A DNA stretch of 6,638 nucleotides from JAAFHS01 sp031396505 (GTDB lineage Bacteria > Pseudomonadota > Alphaproteobacteria > Rhodobacterales > Rhodobacteraceae), in contig JANNKX010000293.1 of NCBI GenBank assembly GCA_031396505.1, positions 1 to 6,638 on the forward strand, read 5' to 3'. Below are positions 1-6,128 of the stretch, one piece after another. Below the pieces are notes generated by a model. It worked only from the letters and a program-made list of their open reading frames with translations, made no database searches and had not been told where the DNA came from. Positions within the stretch are counted from its first letter, which is position 1, and every line of letters begins with the position of its first letter. The position numbers were made by a program, and so were the translations under genes.

Positions 1-888
1 GGTGCCGCCCAGACCGCCGGGGTTGGCGGCGTCCATCATCTCTGCCCGCCCGGTAAGTGCGGCCAAGGGCAGGCCACCAGCGAGGCCTTTGGCCATGCAG
101 GTGATATCCGCGGCCACATCATAGCCGTGCATGGCGAACAGGTTGCCGGTGCGCGCAAAACCGGTTTGTACCTCGTCCGCGATCATCACGATGCCATGGT
201 CATCGCACAGTTTGCGCAAGGCACGGACCATATCGGCAGGCGCGGGGTAAAAGCCGCCTTCGCCCTGCACGGGTTCAAAAATGATGGCGGCGACGCGGCC
301 GGGATCAAGATCGGCCTTGAACAGCTTGGTGAGGCCTTCCATCGCGTGGGCGGTGGAAATGCCGTGCACATCCTGCGGAAACGGCACATGCCAGACATCG
401 GGCATCATGGCACCAAAACCCTTTTTATAGGGTTCGACCTTGCCTGTCAGGGACATGCCCATGAACGTGCGGCCATGAAAGGCCCCGCCAAAAGCAATAA
501 CGGCATTGCGACCGGTATGGATGCGCGCGATTTTGATGGCGTTTTCAACGGCTTCAACGCCCGTGGTGACAAAGACGGTTTTCTTAGCGAAATCGCCGGG
601 GGTGGCGGCATTCAGGCGTTCGGCCAGACGGATGTAGTTTTCGTAGGGCAATACCTGCGCGCAGGTATGGGTAAAGCGCGACATCTGTTCGGTGACGGCG
701 GCCATCACGCGCGGATGGCAATGCCCGGTGTTCACGACGGCAATGCCCGCACCAAAGTCAATGTAACGATTGCCTTCGATATCCCAGATTTCGGCGTTCA
801 GGGCACGGTCGGCATAAATCTGCGTCATCATGCCAACCCCGCGCGAGACGGCATCATTGCGGCGGAGGGCGACTTCGGCGTTCAGCAT
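1..888 (-). CDS. gabT: GabT-like 4-aminobutyrate aminotransferase, N-terminal part (3' end outside window)
   Basis: PLP-dependent class III aminotransferase. GabT moves the amino group of GABA to 2-oxoglutarate, giving succinate semialdehyde and glutamate in the cytoplasm. Reading the minus strand from ATG at 888 gives 296 uninterrupted codons to the window edge, of roughly 425 expected. Visible motifs are the phosphate-binding region TTGVEAVENAIKIAR (108-122), FGGAFHGRT (133-141), IIFEPVQGEGGFY (202-214), IADEVQTGFARTG (236-248, with D238 expected to contact the PLP pyridine nitrogen) and CMAKGLAGGLPLA (264-276, with K267 as the Schiff-base lysine). The match to E. coli GabT as I remember it is close over the whole length, including GRAEMMDAANPGGLGGT at the visible end. 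The start is supported by AGGGAG (895-900) six bases upstream. An ATG at 893 is in another frame and stops at once. Residue 111 is Val where Ser or Ala is more usual. Another omega-aminotransferase specificity cannot be excluded. The gene is divergent from dprA. Confidence 0.88.
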   Translation of the reverse strand, partial: MLNAEVALRRNDAVSRGVGMMTQIYADRALNAEIWDIEGNRYIDFGAGIAVVNTGHCHPRVMAAVTEQMSRFTHTCAQVLPYENYIRLAERLNAATPGDFAKKTVFVTTGVEAVENAIKIARIHTGRNAVIAFGGAFHGRTFMGMSLTGKVEPYKKGFGAMMPDVWHVPFPQDVHGISTAHAMEGLTKLFKADLDPGRVAAIIFEPVQGEGGFYPAPADMVRALRKLCDDHGIVMIADEVQTGFARTGNLFAMHGYDVAADITCMAKGLAGGLPLAALTGRAEMMDAANPGGLGGT

Positions 889-894
889 GGCATG

Positions 895-900
895 CTCCCT
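895..900 (-). promoter_or_regulatory. Ribosome binding site of gabT
   Basis: AGGGAG on the minus strand, six bases before the ATG at 888. It decides the start of the aminotransferase, because the neighbouring ATG at 893 opens a frame that closes within four codons. Confidence 0.6.
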
Positions 901-910
901 GTGTGATTGC

Positions 911-941
911 AGTATTTGATCAAAAACACGGGGAATTTCAA
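911..941 (-). promoter_or_regulatory. Possible gabT promoter with a GATC-centred palindrome
   Basis: On the minus strand TTGAAA (936-941) could be a -35 box, and AATACT (911-916) a -10 box after 19 bases. A 17-base spacer would give the poorer CAAATA (913-918). Both matches are weak. A perfect 10-bp palindrome, TTTGATCAAA (915-924), overlaps the -10 region and could be an operator half, though such a short palindrome may be chance. The rest of the 180-bp divergent gap (889-1068) holds a run of seven A at 967-973. I see no clear sigma-70 promoter there facing dprA. Confidence 0.22.
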
Positions 942-1044
942 CAGGTGATCGTAGGGCGGCGGGCAGAAAAAAATACCTATTCGGACAAAGAGAAAACGGG
1001 GTGGATTTTGTTCACGCCTTATTAACTGTCTTGGCGTCAAGTGG

Positions 1045-1156
1045 GGGAGCGAATGAGGCGAGGCGTCGATGACGGGATTACTGTCTTACCCCACACCCCA
1101 CCCCACACCCCTGGTGGACGGCGATCCGGTAGATTGCCTGCGTCTCATTCGCTCCC
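1045..1156. repeat. Perfect 13-bp inverted repeat bracketing the dprA start
   Basis: Left arm GGGAGCGAATGAG (1045-1057) and right arm CTCATTCGCTCCC (1144-1156) are exact reverse complements separated by 86 bases. Between them lie the GAGG ribosome-binding sequence (1060-1063), the dprA ATG (1069) and the C-rich tandem repeat. The right arm falls in codons for the R-L-I-R-S-R stretch of DprA (about residues 25-30), while the left arm is non-coding. In dprA mRNA the two arms could pair and enclose the translation start in a long loop. Confidence 0.7.
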
Positions 1157-2214
1157 GCAGGGTTGGTGCGGTGACATATCATCGTTTGATTGCAGAACAT
1201 GGAACGGCGGCGGCGGCACTGGCGGCCTTGCCAGGGATCGCTACGGCAGCGGGGGTCGACAATTACAACATCTGCCCGATTGAGGTGGTGCGGCATGAAA
1301 TGGCGCAGGGCCGGGCAGCGGGCGCGCGGTTGATTTGCCATGGCATGCCGGGCTATCCGGCGGCGTTGATGGATATGGCGGATGCGCCACCCATTCTGTG
1401 GGTGCTGGGCGATGCCAGTTTGCTGGCCCGCCCGATGGTGGCGATGGTGGGCGCGCGTAATGCATCATCGCTGGGCCTGCGGATGGCACGGCGGTTGGCG
1501 GAAACGCTGGGGCAGGCGGGTCAGGTGGTGGTCTCGGGCCTTGCGCGCGGGATTGACGGGGCGGCCCATGAGGCGGCATTGGCCACGGGGACAGTGGCGG
1601 TGATGGCGGGCGGGGTGGATGTGGTCTATCCGGTGGAAAACGGGCCGCTGGCCGCGCAGATATTGCAACAGGGGTGCCGGATTTCGGAACAACCGATGGG
1701 GTTGGAACCGCAGGCGCGGCATTTTCCGCTGCGCAACCGGATCGTGGCCGGCCTGTCGCGCGCCGTGATCGTGGTTGAGGCGGCGTCGCGGTCGGGCAGC
1801 CTGATCACGGCGCGGGATGCGCTTGATCTGGGGCGCGATGTGCTGGCGGTGCCGGGGCATCCGTTTGATGCGCGCGCTGCGGGCTGCAACCAGTTGATCC
1901 GTGACGGGGCCATTCTGGTGCGCAATGCGGCGGATGTGATAGAGGCGATTGGTGCCGTGCATGTGCCCGCGCCCGACCCCGTGGTGACACATGCGCCGCT
2001 GCCCGGCCCTGTGCCAAGCCAGCGTCCGCTGTCGGATATGGTCACGTTGCACAGCCAGATTTTGGCACGCCTTGGCCCCAGCCCATTGGCCGAGGATCAA
2101 CTGATCCGCGATCTGGCCCTGCCGCCCGCGACGATCGCGCCGGAGCTTCTAGCGTTGGAACTGGACGGGCGCATTCAACGGCAGGCGGGCGGGCTTTTAT
2201 GCCGGGTTGATTGA
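1069..2214 (+). CDS. dprA: DNA-processing protein DprA (Smf)
   Basis: DprA binds incoming single-stranded DNA in the cytoplasm and loads RecA during natural transformation. It is also widespread in bacteria not known to be competent. The product is 381 residues, normal for the alphaproteobacterial family. A short Pro-rich N-terminus (YPTPHPTPL, 7-15) precedes a helical SAM-like region (about 20-60). The Rossmann-like DprA core runs from about 85 to 295, with MVGARNASSLG (126-136), VVSGLARGIDGAAHEAAL (154-171), AGGVDVVYP (180-188), FPLRNRIVAGLS (219-230) and VVEAASRSGSLITARDAL (235-252). A Pro-rich linker (about 298-320) leads to a C-terminal winged-helix domain (about 325-380). The frame is closed by TGA at 1054-1056, and no other start lies between it and ATG 1069; GAGG at 1060-1063 is a modest ribosome-binding site. 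topA follows 98 bases after the stop. The first codons carry an unusual C-rich 12-bp tandem repeat. Confidence 0.95.
   Translation: MTGLLSYPTPHPTPLVDGDPVDCLRLIRSRRVGAVTYHRLIAEHGTAAAALAALPGIATAAGVDNYNICPIEVVRHEMAQGRAAGARLICHGMPGYPAALMDMADAPPILWVLGDASLLARPMVAMVGARNASSLGLRMARRLAETLGQAGQVVVSGLARGIDGAAHEAALATGTVAVMAGGVDVVYPVENGPLAAQILQQGCRISEQPMGLEPQARHFPLRNRIVAGLSRAVIVVEAASRSGSLITARDALDLGRDVLAVPGHPFDARAAGCNQLIRDGAILVRNAADVIEAIGAVHVPAPDPVVTHAPLPGPVPSQRPLSDMVTLHSQILARLGPSPLAEDQLIRDLALPPATIAPELLALELDGRIQRQAGGLLCRVD
1088..1111. repeat. 12-bp tandem repeat forming a four-run G4 motif at the dprA 5' end
   Basis: ACCCCACACCCC occurs twice head to tail with no mismatch (1088-1099 and 1100-1111). The complementary (minus, template) strand therefore has four runs of four G separated by loops of 3, 1 and 3 bases at 1089-1111, a textbook G-quadruplex pattern. 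The plus strand has the matching i-motif pattern. The unit is 12 bases, so it keeps the reading frame and encodes the PTPH/PTPL repeat at DprA residues 8-15. Confidence 0.8.
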
Positions 2215-2245
2215 ACCGGGGCGGTCGGCGCGCGCCCATCGCGCA

Positions 2246-2274
2246 TTGACAAAGCCGCAGGCGTCCCCACATGG
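2246..2274 (+). promoter_or_regulatory. Candidate topA promoter
   Basis: A perfect TTGACA (2246-2251) lies in the dprA-topA gap. At a spacing of 16-17 the -10 position is CACATG or ACATGG (2268-2274), a poor match to TATAAT, although alphaproteobacterial promoters often tolerate weak -10 boxes. A transcript starting near 2280 would leave a leader of about 30 bases before ATG 2313 and would exclude the upstream in-frame ATG at 2271. topA may also be reached by readthrough from dprA. Confidence 0.38.
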
Positions 2275-2301
2275 TGCCGCGCCCCGCCAAGGCGTATCGC
2301 C

Positions 2302-2308
2302 AAAGGAA
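2302..2308 (+). promoter_or_regulatory. Ribosome binding site that decides the topA start
   Basis: AAAGGAA sits five bases (counted from AGGA) before ATG 2313. The alternative in-frame ATG at 2271 has no comparable element and would add 14 residues ahead of the conserved MPVVVVESPAKAK start of topoisomerase I. Confidence 0.65.
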
Positions 2309-2312
2309 TCCC

Positions 2313-5009
2313 ATGCCCGTTGTTGTTGTTGAATCCCCCGCGAAGGCCAAGACCATCAACAAATATCTGGGGGCGGATTATGTTGTGCTGGCCTCATACG
2401 GGCACGTGCGCGATCTGCCGCCCAAAGACGGGTCGGTGAACCCGGACGACGGTTTTGCGATGACCTGGGAGGTGGCTGCGGACAGCAAAAAACATGTGCG
2501 CGCAATTGCCGAGGCGTTGAAAACTGACCAGAATCTGATCCTTGCGACCGACCCCGACCGCGAGGGCGAGGCGATTTCGTGGCATTTGCAGGCGGCTTTG
2601 GCACCGTCCTTGAAAAAGGGTGCAAAGGTCAGCCGCGTGACGTTCAACGCGATCACCAAGGCGGCGGTGACCGAGGCGATGAAGAACCCGCGGCAGGTGG
2701 ATCAGCCCTTGGTGGATGCCTACCTTGCCCGGCGCGCACTGGATTATCTGGTGGGGTTCACGCTGTCGCCCGTGCTGTGGCGTAAGCTGCCCGGCGCGCG
2801 GTCGGCGGGCCGTGTGCAGTCGGTATGCCTGCGTCTGATCGTCGAACGCGAGATGGAGATCGAGGCGTTCCGCAATCAGGAATTCTGGACGGTCGAGGCG
2901 ACACTGACCACGCCAAGAGGGCAGGATTTTGCGGCAAAGTTGACAGTGTTGGGCGGCAAGAAACTATCAAAATTCGACATTCCGACGGCCGAGGCTGCAG
3001 AACTCGCGGTTCATGCTGTCACAAATCGAACATTGACGGTGCTATCGGTGGAGGCAAAGCCTGCCAGCCGCAACCCCTATCCGCCGTTCATGACATCAAC
3101 GCTGCAACAAGAGGCCAGCCGCAAGTTTGGCATGGGGGCCAAGCAATGCATGAACACCGCACAGCGTCTGTATGAGGCGGGCCACATCACCTACATGCGG
3201 ACCGATGGCATCGACATGGCGCCCGAGGCCGTAACGGGGGCGCGCGATGCGATCAAGGCGCGGTTCGGGGCAGCTTATGTGCCGGATGCGCCGCGCATCT
3301 ACAAGAACAAGGCGAAAAACGCGCAGGAAGCGCATGAATGCATCCGCCCGACAGACATGATGGCCGCACCGGACGATCTGCGGCTGGAGGATGAGCAGCG
3401 CAAGCTGTACGACCTGATCTGGAAACGCACGATCGCCAGCCAGATGGCTTCGGCGCGGCTGGAACGCACGGCGGTGGATGTGGGAAGTAGCGACGGGCAG
3501 ATTGTGTTGCGGGCCAATGGGCAGGTCGTGCTGTTTGACGGGTTCCTGAAGGTCTACGATGAAGGCCGCGATGACGAGGATGATGACGAAGGCCGCCTAC
3601 CCCAGATCATGCAAGGCGAGGCGGCGCGATTTGCCAACCATGACAGATACGTTGACGAATTTCAGCGTCTTACCTTTGGCGAGAATGTCGATCTTACTCC
3701 TCCAGAAGACAACGACGCCAATTACATCATCCGCAGTCGCAAAGCAGTGTTGGATGGCGACAAAGCCATCATCGGAAAGCAGAGCTTCACCCAACCCCCG
3801 CCGCGTTACACCGAGGCAACGCTGGTTAAACGGATGGAAGAGCTGGGGATCGGCCGCCCGTCGACCTATGCATCGGTGCTGACCACGATTGTCGACCGCG
3901 AATATGTGCGCAAAGACAAGAACCGCCTGTTTCCCGAAGACAAGGGGCGGCTTGTCACGGCGTTTCTGGCGAATTTCTTCCGCAAATATGTGGAATATGA
4001 CTTTACCGCCGACCTTGAATCGCAACTCGATGATGTGTCGGCGGGCGAGCGGGACTATAAGGAAGTCCTCGCGCGGTTCTGGCGTGATTTTGCGGCGGCG
4101 GTGGCCGAGACGGCGGATCTGCGGATTACGGAAGTGTTGGAAAAGATCGACGACTTCCTGTCGCCGCATCTGTACCCGGCGCGCGCCGATGGATCGGACC
4201 CGCGGATTTGCCCGACCTGTGGCACCGGGCGGCTGCATCTGAAAACGGCGCGGTCGGGGGGGGCGTTTATCGGGTGCAAGAATTATCCCGAATGCCGCTA
4301 TACCCGCCCGATTTCCGTCAGCGATGAAAACGGCGCGGTCAGTGTCGATGGCAAGATTCTGGGGCATGACGAGGATGGCCAGCCGATCAGCCTGCGCGCG
4401 GGGCGCTTTGGCCCCTATGTGCAAAAGGGCGAGGCGACGGAAGAAAACCCCAAACCGCCGCGTGGCAGTTTGCCAAAGGGCTGGGTGCCGGATGATCTGA
4501 CGCTTGAACGGGCCTTGCTGCTGATCAACCTGCCGCGCCAGATCGGGCCGCACCCGGATGACGGGCAGATGATCGAGGCGGCGATCGGGCGGTTCGGGCC
4601 TTATGTGAAACACGGGGCGACCTATGCCAATATTCCGGATGTGGAGGAAGTGTTCACCATCGGGATGAACCGCGCGGTCGAGGTGTTGGCACAAAAGGCG
4701 CTGCGTGGCGGGCGGGCACCTGCGGCGGCCCCGTTGCGCGACCTTGGCGTGCATCCGGACGGCGGTGTGGTGCAGGTGATGCCGGGGAAATACGGGCCTT
4801 ATGTGAAGTGGGAAAAGGTCAATGCGACCTTGCCGAAAGACCTGTCACCGGATGACGTGACGCTGGATGAGGCGTTGATTCTGATCGCGGAAAAGGCGGG
4901 CAAGGGCGGCAAGAAACCGGCGCGCAAAGCGGCGGCCAAACCAGCCGCAAAAAAGCCTGCGGTCAAGAAGGCAGCGGCAAAGAAGCCTGCGGTGAAAAAG
5001 GCAGGTTAA
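2313..5009 (+). CDS. topA: DNA topoisomerase I (type IA, omega protein)
   Basis: Relaxes negative supercoils by cutting one strand through a 5'-phosphotyrosine, with Mg2+. The product is 898 residues from ATG 2313, which has a good ribosome-binding site and begins at the conserved family N-terminus. The TOPRIM domain (1-115) has E7 in VVESPAKA and the ATDPDREGEAISWH motif, with D80, D82 and E84 as metal ligands. The type IA core (about 125-610) has SAGRVQS (164-170), the YMRTDG motif with catalytic Tyr294, EAHECIRPTD (339-348) and GIGRPSTYAS (512-521). One four-cysteine zinc ribbon follows (C633, C636, C655, C661). Three C-terminal repeats centre on FGPYV/YGPYV (699-703, 761-765, 828-832). 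The Lys/Ala/Pro-rich tail (864-898) resembles histone H1 tails and probably binds DNA. Residues about 440-488 look like an insertion relative to relatives I remember. The gene is convergent with choV. Confidence 0.97.
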   Translation: MPVVVVESPAKAKTINKYLGADYVVLASYGHVRDLPPKDGSVNPDDGFAMTWEVAADSKKHVRAIAEALKTDQNLILATDPDREGEAISWHLQAALAPSLKKGAKVSRVTFNAITKAAVTEAMKNPRQVDQPLVDAYLARRALDYLVGFTLSPVLWRKLPGARSAGRVQSVCLRLIVEREMEIEAFRNQEFWTVEATLTTPRGQDFAAKLTVLGGKKLSKFDIPTAEAAELAVHAVTNRTLTVLSVEAKPASRNPYPPFMTSTLQQEASRKFGMGAKQCMNTAQRLYEAGHITYMRTDGIDMAPEAVTGARDAIKARFGAAYVPDAPRIYKNKAKNAQEAHECIRPTDMMAAPDDLRLEDEQRKLYDLIWKRTIASQMASARLERTAVDVGSSDGQIVLRANGQVVLFDGFLKVYDEGRDDEDDDEGRLPQIMQGEAARFANHDRYVDEFQRLTFGENVDLTPPEDNDANYIIRSRKAVLDGDKAIIGKQSFTQPPPRYTEATLVKRMEELGIGRPSTYASVLTTIVDREYVRKDKNRLFPEDKGRLVTAFLANFFRKYVEYDFTADLESQLDDVSAGERDYKEVLARFWRDFAAAVAETADLRITEVLEKIDDFLSPHLYPARADGSDPRICPTCGTGRLHLKTARSGGAFIGCKNYPECRYTRPISVSDENGAVSVDGKILGHDEDGQPISLRAGRFGPYVQKGEATEENPKPPRGSLPKGWVPDDLTLERALLLINLPRQIGPHPDDGQMIEAAIGRFGPYVKHGATYANIPDVEEVFTIGMNRAVEVLAQKALRGGRAPAAAPLRDLGVHPDGGVVQVMPGKYGPYVKWEKVNATLPKDLSPDDVTLDEALILIAEKAGKGGKKPARKAAAKPAAKKPAVKKAAAKKPAVKKAG
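3630..3779 (+). other. Apparent low-GC in-frame insertion within topA
   Basis: TopA residues about 440-488 lie between an acidic stretch (EGRDDEDDDEGRLPQIMQGEA) and the conserved SFTQPPPRYTEA. In topoisomerases I remember, only about 10-15 residues separate these blocks; here there are more than 50. By hand count GC is 73 of 150 bases (49%) at 3631-3780, against 63-65% in 60-base samples at 3361 and 3841. Codons such as ACT, CCT, CCA and GGA appear here but are uncommon around it. The frame is intact. The exact borders and the insertion itself rest on memory of the family, not on an alignment. Confidence 0.45.
4947..5004 (+). repeat. Two near-identical 30-bp-period repeats coding the TopA basic tail
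   Basis: Two 28-base copies (4947-4974 and 4977-5004) differ at three positions and encode AKKPAVKKA twice with a ten-residue period. This is the end of a Lys/Ala/Pro-rich tail that starts near residue 864. Such low-complexity basic tails commonly vary in copy number between strains. Confidence 0.75.
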
Positions 5010-5013
5010 GTCT

Positions 5014-5061
5014 GTCCCACGGTGGGACGCAAAAAATTGCGAATAAAATCAACGGTATTTT
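5014..5061. terminator. Hairpin cluster between convergent topA and choV
   Basis: Directly after the topA stop, GTCCCA (5014-5019) pairs with TGGGAC (5023-5028) around a three-base loop. CGCAA (5028-5032) can pair with TTGCG (5037-5041), and AAAAT (5045-5049) with ATTTT (5057-5061). No hairpin is followed by a U-run in the topA direction or after the G+C stem in the choV direction, so this is not a classical intrinsic terminator. Its position between converging genes makes a shared transcript-end or RNA 3'-stabilising role plausible. Confidence 0.35.
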
Positions 5062-5081
5062 GGATCGCGTTTAGAAAGTAT

Positions 5082-6128
5082 TCACACTTTCGGGCCGTTT
5101 TCGCCGCGCGGGTTGATCAGTTTGGCCATCACTTCCGGCCCGTTGATCGTGCCACAGAGTTTGCCATTATCCGTCACGGCAATATCGGCGGCCCCGTCGC
5201 GGATCATTTCCATCACGTGGCGCACAGGCGTTTCGGCGTCGACCGACATCTGCCCGAGACTGCCCGGCACCATCACATCGCGCGCGGTCAGCACTGACAG
5301 TGGGTTCATATGGGCCACGAATTCGGCGACATAGTCGCTGATCGGATTGGCGATAATCTCGCGTGCGGTGCCGCATTGCACGATGCGCCCGCCATCCATC
5401 AAGGCGATCCGGTTGCCGATCTTGAACGCCTCGTCCAGATCATGGGACACGAAAATGATCGTGCGTTTCAACTTGCGCTGCAAATCCAGCAGTTCATCCT
5501 GCAATTTCGCCCGGATCAACGGATCAAGCGCGGAAAACGGCTCGTCCATCAGCAGGATCGGCGCATCGGTGACAAAGGCGCGGGCAAGGCCGACGCGCTG
5601 CTGCATGCCCCCCGACAATTCGCCGACGCGGCGTTCGGCCCATTGCGTCAGGTTCACCAGCGCCAGTTGTTCATCAACCTTGGCCTTGCGCTGTTCCGGG
5701 GTCTGGCCTGCAAGCTCCAAGCCCAGCCCGACGTTTTCGCGCACGCTGCGCCAAGGCAGCAGGCCGAATTGTTGAAACACCATCGCGATGCATTCGCGGC
5801 GCACCTTTAGCAGATCGGCTGCATTGCAGGTGGTGACATTGGACACCCAATCGCCATCGCGGATCGTGACCGACCCGCGCACGACCGGGTTCAATCCGTT
5901 CACCGCGCGCAGCAGCGTGGATTTGCCCGACCCGGACAGGCCCATCAGCACCAGAATTTCGCCCTTGGCGACAGTCAGCGAGCAGTCATGCACGCCCAGA
6001 ACCTGCCCGGTCGTGGCCTGTATTTCGGACCGGGATTGCCCCTTGTCCATCAGGGGCAGGGCGCGTTCGGGATTGTCGCCAAACACGATGGAGACGCGGT
6101 CGAAGATGACAGCAGGTTCATCGGTCAT
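5082..6128 (-). CDS. choV: Choline/betaine-type ABC transporter ATP-binding protein (ChoV/ProV family)
   Basis: Cytoplasmic ATPase that powers a quaternary-amine importer supplying choline for betaine synthesis or catabolism. The product is 348 residues, normal for ChoV. The N-terminal part with IVFGDNPERALPLMDKGQSRSEI (15-37) is characteristic of the choline-type subfamily. ABC motifs are all intact: Walker A GLSGSGKS (63-70), Q-loop in VFQQFGLLPW (117-126), signature LSGGMQQ (171-177), Walker B ILLMDEP (191-197), D-loop SALD (199-202) and switch His229 in SHD. A short CBS-like regulatory region follows (about 278-340). The protein closely resembles rhizobial ChoV as I recall it. It begins inside the end of choW through an ATGA overlap, with AAGGG (6136-6140) seven bases upstream, so the two are probably translationally coupled. 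Glycine betaine or proline betaine are possible alternative substrates. Confidence 0.88.
   Translation of the reverse strand: MTDEPAVIFDRVSIVFGDNPERALPLMDKGQSRSEIQATTGQVLGVHDCSLTVAKGEILVLMGLSGSGKSTLLRAVNGLNPVVRGSVTIRDGDWVSNVTTCNAADLLKVRRECIAMVFQQFGLLPWRSVRENVGLGLELAGQTPEQRKAKVDEQLALVNLTQWAERRVGELSGGMQQRVGLARAFVTDAPILLMDEPFSALDPLIRAKLQDELLDLQRKLKRTIIFVSHDLDEAFKIGNRIALMDGGRIVQCGTAREIIANPISDYVAEFVAHMNPLSVLTARDVMVPGSLGQMSVDAETPVRHVMEMIRDGAADIAVTDNGKLCGTINGPEVMAKLINPRGENGPKV

Noticed and set aside
127..906. Plus-strand open frame of 259 codons
   Set aside because: It lies opposite the GabT-like gene, whose frame carries the full set of aminotransferase motifs. The plus-strand product has no recognisable domain and is typical of high-GC antisense shadows.
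1041..1283. GTG-started 80-codon frame ahead of and overlapping dprA
   Set aside because: It is out of frame with DprA, Gly- and Arg-rich, and has no clear ribosome-binding site. Composition explains it.
1465..2100. Minus-strand open frames of 211 and 139 codons opposite dprA
   Set aside because: Low-complexity Arg/His/Pro or Ser/Thr/Arg products, with dprA conserved throughout on the other strand.
2227..2236. Palindrome GGCGCGCGCC after dprA as a possible terminator
   Set aside because: No loop, no following T-run, and alternating GC palindromes are common by chance at this composition.
2271..2312. Upstream ATG that would lengthen TopA by 14 residues
   Set aside because: It lacks a ribosome-binding site, lies in or beside the candidate -10 region, and precedes the conserved family start at 2313, which has AAAGGAA in front.
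2941..3060. Second lower-GC patch in topA (about 51%)
   Set aside because: It encodes ordinary topoisomerase sequence (GKKLSKFDIPTAEAAE... up to the NPYPPF block) with no length anomaly, so it is probably normal variation. It also weakens any argument from GC alone for the 3630-3779 segment.
3597..4754. Minus-strand open frame of 385 codons inside topA
   Set aside because: Its product is rich in Arg, His and Pro with no domain I recognise, and it is fully antisense to conserved topoisomerase sequence. Long antisense frames are expected at this GC.
5310..5810. Plus-strand open frames of 166 and 142 codons opposite choV
   Set aside because: All ABC ATPase motifs are intact on the minus strand, and the plus-strand frames overlap each other and resemble nothing.
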